This document shows positions 1 through 5,066 of a stretch of DNA of 5,066 bases, piece by piece (the first letter of the stretch is position 1; each line of letters starts with the position of its first letter). Source of the DNA: Spirochaetes bacterium ADurb.Bin110. Its GTDB lineage: Bacteria; Spirochaetota; Spirochaetia; Treponematales; Rectinemataceae. The stretch spans positions 1 to 5,066 of the forward strand of contig MWDY01000052.1 in NCBI GenBank assembly GCA_002070755.1, given 5' to 3'. A model generated the notes under the pieces. It saw only the letters and a list, made by a program, of their open reading frames with translations, was not told the origin of the DNA and did not search any database. Both the position numbers and the translations under genes were made by a program.

Positions 1-1025
1 ATTATCTTCTTCTCTTGCTTTAATTTCTCTAGCCCTTCAATGTGACCAAAGACACATGGTTCAGCATAAATATATTGCATAGCCAATTTCCTATCTAACA
101 AAATTGGCTCGATTGGACTGTACTTCTTTTCGCAATCATCAATAAATAGTTCAATTACATCTATACCTGTCATGAAGTTTATTAAATGATGTTTAGAGCC
201 TCCTCCAGTACGCGCACTAAGTTCAATTACTCTTATTTCATCATCTTTGATCATTGCTTGTACAATCAGGGGGCAATTCACCAATTCAAAAGCATCTACA
301 ATTTTCTGCAAAATGCAAATTATACCCCTTTGCGCATTAATTGAAAGCGGAGCAGGTGATATGCTCCTGCATATTGGGAAATCAGTTCTGTTACCTCCTA
401 GCTTTTCCAATATTGATGAAAGCAAGTAGATAGCTTTACCATTTCTTACATAGGCATCTATTGATATCTCAGTACCTTCTAGATACTCTTCACATATTAC
501 CTCGCCAGATCGGGAGTATTGACTTGAATAGCTAAAGCACGGTTCCAATTCGCTCTTGTTGTTGACTTTTACCACACCTTTTGAGCTATTGCTGTCCACT
601 GGCTTAATAACAATAGGTAAAGATAAATCGCTAAAATTGGAAGCATCAAATTCCTTTGCAATAATCGATTTGGCTGTCGGAATATGTGCTTGCTCTAGAA
701 CCCCCTTCATCCATTTCTTATTTGTCAAATGCTTTGCCTGTATTGCAGAAATAGGGAAAAACAATCCAAATTCCTCTGCCATTTCCGCAGCTATAAATAA
801 AGCTTGATCTGTGCAGCAAGTAATAATGAGATCAGGCCGAACATGCTCGATGACATCACGCACTTCAGCCTCATTTAATGTACTTTTCATTATATGGTAA
901 TCAGCAAAGGGCTTAGCAATAGGATTCTGATTATAATCAATCATCCAAACTATATACCCTCTTTTTTTCAAAGCGGTAATGAGTGATATTTGATCATTTC
1001 CTCCTCCTAATACAATTGCTTTCAT
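1..1025 (-). CDS. ATP-grasp carboxylate-amine ligase-like protein (3' end cut by window edge)
   Basis: This frame stays open from an ATG at 1025 to the window edge, giving 341 residues without a stop. It reads as an ATP-grasp enzyme, a family that activates a carboxylate as an acyl phosphate and joins it to an amine or another nucleophile. A Rossmann-like pre-ATP-grasp domain opens with MKAIVLGGGN (residues 1-10), then VRPDLIITCCTDQA at about 62-75. The ATP-binding part has TNKKWMK (101-107), the lysine strand IVIKPVD with K141 and a small Ser/Gly loop SNSSKG (145-150), and ICEEYLEGTEIS (177-188), with E179/E180 placed to hold adenine. The metal-binding strand is VIELSARTGGG (266-276), with E268 and R272. 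The start is supported by AGGAAG seven bases upstream, overlapping the mutase stop codon, so the two genes are probably translationally coupled. The acceptor cannot be read from the sequence; I infer that it attaches or extends the amino-acid product of the upstream enzymes. Most full-length relatives are about 350-420 residues, so the missing tail is probably short. Confidence 0.88.
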   Translation of the reverse strand, partial: MKAIVLGGGNDQISLITALKKRGYIVWMIDYNQNPIAKPFADYHIMKSTLNEAEVRDVIEHVRPDLIITCCTDQALFIAAEMAEEFGLFFPISAIQAKHLTNKKWMKGVLEQAHIPTAKSIIAKEFDASNFSDLSLPIVIKPVDSNSSKGVVKVNNKSELEPCFSYSSQYSRSGEVICEEYLEGTEISIDAYVRNGKAIYLLSSILEKLGGNRTDFPICRSISPAPLSINAQRGIICILQKIVDAFELVNCPLIVQAMIKDDEIRVIELSARTGGGSKHHLINFMTGIDVIELFIDDCEKKYSPIEPILLDRKLAMQYIYAEPCVFGHIEGLEKLKQEKKI

Positions 1026-1032
1026 TGATGTT

Positions 1033-1038
1033 CTTCCT
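1033..1038 (-). promoter_or_regulatory. Ribosome binding site of the ATP-grasp gene, overlapping the mutase stop
   Basis: The minus strand reads TTAGGAAGAACATCAATG. AGGAAG lies seven bases before the ATG at 1025 and shares AG with the TAG stop of the mutase gene (1037-1039). The arrangement fixes the start codon and suggests that ribosomes ending on the mutase re-initiate on the ligase, keeping the two products in step. Confidence 0.75.
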
Positions 1039-2896
1039 AACGCAAAATGCGGTTTATCCTTTCATCTATTCTCATGGGCTTCCCTTGATTATCAACAACG
1101 TAAAAGCCACCGTTAAGGTATTTTACATCCCATTGAGTTGCCTTATGGAACGTATCACGCTCTGCCCACAATTGCGGAGCGGGCAAATATCCTTGCAAGA
1201 AAATCTGATAAAATCCTTGAGCAGAGTATGTATTCGCAATATTGGATTCGATGGTTTCTATATACTCCTTTGCTTCGCCGACCAATTGTGCTGTTCTATT
1301 GATAATAAACTGATTTTCTTCTTCAGTTAACAAGGTCTCTTTGGTCTTGAAATCACGATACTTTCTTAATGCAAAAAGAGTCATTTTGATGCTATCATTC
1401 ACGACTGATGGTGTAGCTAAATACTGAGCTTCTGAATATCCCACCACATGAATAATCTCTGGACTTAGGCTATTTGAAGGTTCTACATCGTCCATAAGCA
1501 TTGTTACTGCCATCAATTGCCTTTTTGCCTTTTCAAGATCAGGCGAAAAATAGGAAAGGCCGGCCCTAGTTTCATATACAATTTCAAAATTGGGCTTCTC
1601 AAGGCTCCTTGTCAGCACAAGCAATGCCCTAGCTTTTGCAATGTCATTTATACCCCATGTTAAATTAGGAGTATTAAGCATATTCTGTAAAATAAAGGTC
1701 TTGATTCCACATTTCCGCGCTGCCTTTGCTGTCAAATATGCTGAGACGACGTAGGTCAAATCATCACAACCTCGAAAAGCAAAATGATGTGAAACATTCG
1801 CTTCAAGCGCTTTTTTCGTAGAAGCAATATATTCCATCGCATCAAAGGTTTGTTGTAAGCTCTCTTCCAGGGTTAATGGTCCTCTTCCATCAAGCCTATT
1901 AAACCACCAGAAAGATAATGCATGCCATGCAATATTAAGGTATTCTTCATGTATTCTAGCCATAAATTCTAGTCGGTCTGTACCTGCATAAGATCGAACT
2001 AGCATTGGTTTCGCATCAAGGAGAACTCGGAAGTATTCTTCTCTGGTTCTTATGGGTACTCCTCCGCCATTGATCAAGCCTGTCCAGTCTTTTTCAAAGT
2101 GACTTTGTGTTAGCTGGGATGAACCTATTGACAACACATCTAAATATCCACTTTTTGCTAACTCTTTTACCCATTCAGAATATAATTGCAATGCTGCTTG
2201 TCTATTATCATCATATGGACCGATGTGAGCCCTTATAACAGGTGTGGATAAGGATTTCTTAATGAAATCCAATCGCTTTTCAATGGTGTCTTTCATCGTA
2301 CCAAATTCAGGATATCCTCCATGAGCTGGTGCCTTTTCTCCTTCATACCCTCCACTCTTGTACCAATCATTAGCAAGACTTAAGCGCTTTTCATCATAAT
2401 GAGTATTCGATTTCAGTGATTTGGGAAGAGCTTCAATAGATACTCCAATCTGAATTAAGAACTCTTCTGGAGTCTCTTCACCTTCGAATGTAATAATTCT
2501 ATCACCACATACTTCTTTAATCTTCATGCATGTTTCGCGTAAACCCGAAAAGGCTATTTTTCTTATTCTGCCACCTTGCTCTTTAAGAAGGGAATTAGAC
2601 CTAAGAAATCTATAAAACTCGATGAATATACGTTCTCCTTCTAAGGGATCAAGCCGAAAACTAAAGCCTATATGATCTATATTACTTTTTGAAATCCACT
2701 CACAGACCTTTTTCTGATTCTCTTCATCCTTAATGTGCTCTACACAAGCCTCTATTTCTGGTGAAGGCATTACAACTCTTATTCCACAATCTCTCAAAAA
2801 GCCAGAAGCATTAATTATACCTAAGGTATGAACATCTAGATTTGTTTTAAAAAAACCAAAAGTATCATTTGGACTAATCGTATCTCTATTATCCAT
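1037..2896 (-). CDS. Fused cobalamin-binding domain and glutamate-mutase-like barrel (putative B12-dependent carbon-skeleton mutase)
   Basis: This 619-residue cytosolic protein appears to be a single-chain adenosylcobalamin mutase. Numbering is from the ATG at 2896. The N-terminal domain (about 10-150) has DVHTLG at 21-26, the DxHxxG motif whose histidine (H23) replaces the lower axial base of B12. GFSFRL (77-82) and IAFSGL (115-120) then stand where class members usually have SxL and GG loops. From about 215 comes a probable TIM barrel: VIRAHIGP (220-227), INGGGVPIRTREEY (275-288), MLVRSYAGTDR (298-308), FNRLDGRGPLT (332-342), SHHFAFRGCDD (369-379) and VVGYSEA (484-490). The shape matches the glutamate mutase (methylaspartate mutase) E subunit, distantly and from memory. 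I see no PLP-lysine motif arguing for an aminomutase. An ATG start is preferred over the GTG nine bases upstream (2905), because that GTG lies inside the ribosome binding site. The gene lies 59 bases after the opine dehydrogenase and 11 before the ligase. No reactivating chaperone gene is visible. The B12 domain is strongly supported, the mutase call moderately, and the substrate is unknown. Confidence 0.78.
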   Translation of the reverse strand: MDNRDTISPNDTFGFFKTNLDVHTLGIINASGFLRDCGIRVVMPSPEIEACVEHIKDEENQKKVCEWISKSNIDHIGFSFRLDPLEGERIFIEFYRFLRSNSLLKEQGGRIRKIAFSGLRETCMKIKEVCGDRIITFEGEETPEEFLIQIGVSIEALPKSLKSNTHYDEKRLSLANDWYKSGGYEGEKAPAHGGYPEFGTMKDTIEKRLDFIKKSLSTPVIRAHIGPYDDNRQAALQLYSEWVKELAKSGYLDVLSIGSSQLTQSHFEKDWTGLINGGGVPIRTREEYFRVLLDAKPMLVRSYAGTDRLEFMARIHEEYLNIAWHALSFWWFNRLDGRGPLTLEESLQQTFDAMEYIASTKKALEANVSHHFAFRGCDDLTYVVSAYLTAKAARKCGIKTFILQNMLNTPNLTWGINDIAKARALLVLTRSLEKPNFEIVYETRAGLSYFSPDLEKAKRQLMAVTMLMDDVEPSNSLSPEIIHVVGYSEAQYLATPSVVNDSIKMTLFALRKYRDFKTKETLLTEEENQFIINRTAQLVGEAKEYIETIESNIANTYSAQGFYQIFLQGYLPAPQLWAERDTFHKATQWDVKYLNGGFYVVDNQGKPMRIDERINRILR

Positions 2897-2901
2897 ATAG
2901 T

Positions 2902-2909
2902 CCACCCTT
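2902..2909 (-). promoter_or_regulatory. Ribosome binding site that decides the mutase start
   Basis: The minus strand reads TCTAAGGGTGGACTATATGG. AAGGGTGG resembles AAGGAGG with one extra base and ends five bases before the ATG at 2896. A possible in-frame GTG start at 2905 lies within this purine-rich site and would have no site of its own, so the ATG is the better start and the protein loses three residues. Confidence 0.6.
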
Positions 2910-2955
2910 AGACTTGTATAATCCCCGATAATATTGAATTATAATAATCTCCATA

Positions 2956-4005
2956 CTAATACCTAGGAAACTTCCTTTTATCATATTCCTTTGGAAAATC
3001 TCTTCCTGCGGCTATATAATCTTTACCCAAGAATGAACATGCGAATTTAAGGAAAGCCTCGATAGTAGGCGCTTTTACATTTAGCGCTAATGCTGTTTTA
3101 TAAATAGGAACTAATCCTGTAGGCAAATCATCATAAACATATCTATGATCAAGCGAAGGCGCAGATGTGATTTCCTGATATGCTTTGACACTTTGTAAAC
3201 AGTCGTATAATGAGTTTCCAACTGCAGCATATTCTGTTCTAAGCCAGTCTACCAGCGATACATGTTTAACACCTAATTGACTGCAAATTAGTCCCTTTTC
3301 ATCGTCCATTCTCTGAATATAGTCTGCTATTCTTGGGCTAATCCCTTGAATATAGTGTTTAAAAACTGAACCTGATTCAATCCATCCAGAATTTAATATT
3401 GTTGGTATTGGGTGAAAAAATGCTCCAACATTATTTAGTGCAACCTCAAAATAGGACTCGCAATATTCCATTTGAGGCAACAATGATGACATTAATTCTC
3501 TTACGGTTAGGGGTATTTCCTGGAGAGCAGAATATTTCACGTTTTTCTTTGTCCCATATATCATTACCCTATTACCTTGGGCCCTGCAAGCATGAAGCAG
3601 CGTTTGAGTCTCTATGCACAAAGATGTAAATGAAGAATCTACTAACTGAGCATTCTTCAAAAAAGCATAGCTTCCATAAGTCCTACCAGGCATAAGAACA
3701 ATAGGAATTTTACTTGATATATGTCCTGGAATTTTTCTCCCTAAATCTTCATGTGCAATACTAGGTGTTATAACAAATATGATGTCTGGTTCGGATAATG
3801 ATATAGGGTAACCCCATCGAATATTTTCAAACTTTGCACAATATTCATTGCCTTCGTCATTCACTTCAATAGTATTATCAGCCTTTAAAATAGGACGCAT
3901 TCTATCTTCTGATCTATTCCAAAGATTAACTGAATGTCCATTTCGTATAAGAATTGCGCCTAATGCAAGACCACCATTACCACCTCCTATAATTCCTATG
4001 CGCAT
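2956..4005 (-). CDS. NAD(P)-dependent octopine/nopaline (opine) dehydrogenase family protein
   Basis: This complete 349-residue protein belongs to the family that couples the amine of an amino acid to a 2-oxo acid by NAD(P)H-dependent reduction of the imine, giving an N-(carboxyalkyl) amino acid. The N-terminal Rossmann domain starts MRIGIIGGGNGG, with GxGxxG at 7-12. The second strand ends LWNRSEDR (28-35); R31 and S32 just after it would suit a 2'-phosphate, so NADPH is a reasonable guess. PDIIFVITPSIAH (73-85) is the usual next cofactor strand. The C-terminal all-helical domain carries NNVGAFFHPIPTILNSG (191-207), where H198 fits the catalytic histidine of the family, and HRYVYDDLPTGLVPI (287-301), the conserved second-domain signature. 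The length is typical, with no truncation. AAGGAGG precedes the ATG by four bases. The gene lies between a sugar aminotransferase and a B12 mutase-like gene, which suggests a biosynthetic role, not opine catabolism. A metallophore role like staphylopine is possible, but no nicotianamine-synthase-like gene is in the window. Substrates are unknown. Confidence 0.9.
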   Translation of the reverse strand: MRIGIIGGGNGGLALGAILIRNGHSVNLWNRSEDRMRPILKADNTIEVNDEGNEYCAKFENIRWGYPISLSEPDIIFVITPSIAHEDLGRKIPGHISSKIPIVLMPGRTYGSYAFLKNAQLVDSSFTSLCIETQTLLHACRAQGNRVMIYGTKKNVKYSALQEIPLTVRELMSSLLPQMEYCESYFEVALNNVGAFFHPIPTILNSGWIESGSVFKHYIQGISPRIADYIQRMDDEKGLICSQLGVKHVSLVDWLRTEYAAVGNSLYDCLQSVKAYQEITSAPSLDHRYVYDDLPTGLVPIYKTALALNVKAPTIEAFLKFACSFLGKDYIAAGRDFPKEYDKRKFPRY

Positions 4006-4009
4006 AATG

Positions 4010-4016
4010 CCTCCTT
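4010..4016 (-). promoter_or_regulatory. Strong ribosome binding site of the opine dehydrogenase gene
   Basis: The minus strand reads TTAAGGAGGCATTATG, a near-perfect Shine-Dalgarno sequence four bases before the ATG at 4005. It is the strongest such site among the genes here and suggests efficient independent initiation after the roughly 80-base gap that follows the aminotransferase gene. Confidence 0.8.
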
Positions 4017-4085
4017 AAGATTTTGAATGCTTTTTCATCTGTAATACTTTCAATATAGAATATAAGATCTGAATTAAAAGGCTAG

Positions 4086-5066
4086 TTATTTTCTCGTAGA
4101 ACTTATAATAATATCTACTATTTTTTTTTGATCTCCTTCGCTTATTCCATTAAAGAAAGGCAAGCAAAGAATTCGTGATGAAATATCATTCGAAATACTG
4201 CATCTAGATTTTGGTTTGTTATAGGACAACTTGTCCAGTGACGGCCAAAAATACCTTCTCGGAACTATATCGTTCTTCTTTAGATTCTCAACAACCTTTA
4301 ATAGAGTCTCTTCATTCTCAAACAGCACTGGATAATAGGCATAATTATATTCTAGCCCTTCAGGCAGTTTTGGCCTTGTGATTGGAAGGCCTTTCAGCGC
4401 TTCATCATAGGTCTCGGAGAGCATTTTGCGTTCAGCGATGTTCTGTTGCATATAAGGCAGTATTGCTAGCCCCATTGCTGCATGAAATTCTGAATTTTTA
4501 CCATTTATGCCGAGTGTAAAGTGCTCATCGCCAATATGGCCAAAGCTCTTTTTAAGTGACACCTCTCGATCGAGCGCTGGATCATGCGTGATGACGCACC
4601 CACCTTCTACTGTGTGGAATAGCTTTGTTGCATGGAAGCTACACGTAGCCGCATCGCCATAATCGAGCAGCGAGCGGCCCTTATACCGACACCCAAAGGC
4701 ATGCGCTGCATCGTAAATTATTTTGATACTATGTTTTTTGCCTATTTCCTCAAGCCTCTCAACATCACATGGTAAGCCAAATACGTGTGTCGCAAGCACT
4801 GCAGTAGTATCCTCATCGATTGCTGCTTCTACCAAGTCAGGATCGATGCACAGTGTTTCAGGATCAATATCGACGAAAATCGGTTCACAGCCTTCCCAAA
4901 GAATGGTGCTTGTGGTTGCAACATAGGAAAATGGTGTCGTGATAACCTTGCCCTTAATTCCCATTGCTTTCAATGCAATCTGAATTGCGATAGTTCCATT
5001 AGAAGTGAGCTGAAGATACTGTACGCCGAGATATTCCTTGAGCTTAGCCTCGAGCTCTTTTACAAG
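4086..5066 (-). CDS. DegT/DnrJ/EryC1/StrS family sugar aminotransferase (5' end cut by window edge)
   Basis: This PLP-dependent enzyme typically transfers an amino group from glutamate to a nucleotide-linked keto-sugar, making the amino sugars of surface glycans and some antibiotics. The frame is open from the window edge to TAA at 4086-4088, giving 326 residues; relatives are usually about 360-400, so roughly 30-60 N-terminal residues are missing. In fragment numbering, LTSNGTIAI (20-28) is the phosphate-binding turn. TPFSYVATTSTI (44-55) is a conserved core segment, and IIYDAAHAFG (116-125) has D119 to pair with the PLP ring nitrogen. CSFHATKLFHTVEGG (142-156) carries the Schiff-base lysine K148, and GKNSEFHAAMGL (189-200) and PRRYFWPSL (269-277) are family-typical. 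ATG or TTG codons at 4964 and 4973 are internal, because the conserved SNGT turn lies upstream of them. The VEGG and RRYFWPSL motifs resemble makers of 4-amino-4,6-dideoxy sugars, but that subtype is a guess. GC content falls in the 3' third of the gene. Confidence 0.92.
   Translation of the reverse strand, partial: LVKELEAKLKEYLGVQYLQLTSNGTIAIQIALKAMGIKGKVITTPFSYVATTSTILWEGCEPIFVDIDPETLCIDPDLVEAAIDEDTTAVLATHVFGLPCDVERLEEIGKKHSIKIIYDAAHAFGCRYKGRSLLDYGDAATCSFHATKLFHTVEGGCVITHDPALDREVSLKKSFGHIGDEHFTLGINGKNSEFHAAMGLAILPYMQQNIAERKMLSETYDEALKGLPITRPKLPEGLEYNYAYYPVLFENEETLLKVVENLKKNDIVPRRYFWPSLDKLSYNKPKSRCSISNDISSRILCLPFFNGISEGDQKKIVDIIISSTRK

Noticed and set aside
247..807. Two short plus-strand open frames (247-429 and 556-807)
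   Set aside because: Both lie opposite the ATP-grasp coding sequence, whose motifs are clear throughout this stretch. They have no domain, no ribosome binding site and no neighbours on that strand.
990..1010. AGGAGGAGG followed by ATG inside the start of the ATP-grasp gene (minus strand)
   Set aside because: The purine run encodes the Gly-rich nucleotide-binding loop LGGGN. The ATG after it is out of frame and reaches a stop within about ten codons.
983..1330. Plus-strand open frame of about 115 codons across the mutase-ligase junction
   Set aside because: It is antisense to two well-supported genes, has no convincing ribosome binding site, and its translation shows no recognisable domain. 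Its Leu/Ile/Phe-rich look is what the reverse of AT-rich coding sequence gives.
2891..2954. Tiny minus-strand frame starting at an ATG at 2954, about 21 codons, running into the mutase start
   Set aside because: No ribosome binding site precedes it, the peptide is low complexity, and it overlaps the proper mutase start in another frame.
4006..4085. Possible promoter or attenuator in the 80-base gap between the aminotransferase and opine dehydrogenase genes
   Set aside because: The gap is AT-rich with TATATT-like and TTGAAA-like strings, but no pair with good spacing and no stem-loop followed by a T-run on the minus strand. A MKKHSKS mini-frame ending at the ribosome binding site has no Shine-Dalgarno of its own.
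4964..4973. TTG or ATG as the start of the aminotransferase
   Set aside because: The same frame stays open to the window edge and encodes the conserved SNGT phosphate-binding turn upstream, so these codons are internal and the true start is outside the window.

Overview
The window holds four genes, all on the minus strand and read right to left. They look like one operon and form part of a biosynthetic cluster. Both outer genes run off the window ends. Coding density is very high: gaps are about 80, 59 and 11 bases. The Shine-Dalgarno sites (one is a textbook AAGGAGG) and the AT-rich composition (roughly 30-47% GC in the blocks I counted) fit a Bacillota-like bacterium. That is an inference from style only; no taxonomic marker gene is present.

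In transcription order: (1) 5066 to 4086, a PLP-dependent DegT/DnrJ/EryC1/StrS sugar aminotransferase lacking its N-terminus. (2) 4005 to 2956, a complete 349-residue octopine/nopaline (opine) dehydrogenase family protein. (3) 2896 to 1037, a complete protein of about 619 residues with an N-terminal cobalamin-binding domain carrying a DxHxxG motif, joined to a barrel that I read as a distant relative of the glutamate mutase (methylaspartate mutase) E subunit. (4) 1025 to beyond base 1, an ATP-grasp carboxylate ligase lacking its C-terminus. No RNA genes, mobile elements, CRISPR arrays, notable repeats, convincing promoters or terminators were seen.

A coherent reading is that genes 2-4 build and attach an unusual amino-acid-derived group. 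The B12 enzyme would rearrange a glutamate-like acid, the opine dehydrogenase would reductively couple an amino acid with a 2-oxo acid, and the ATP-grasp enzyme would activate a carboxylate and form an amide. The aminotransferase would supply an amino sugar as a possible acceptor. The product could be a decorated surface or flagellar glycan, or a small secreted metabolite. The enzyme families are supported by visible motifs. The substrates, the order of steps and the product are inference. The set of a fused B12 mutase, an opine dehydrogenase and an ATP-grasp ligase beside a sugar aminotransferase is the most interesting thing in the window.
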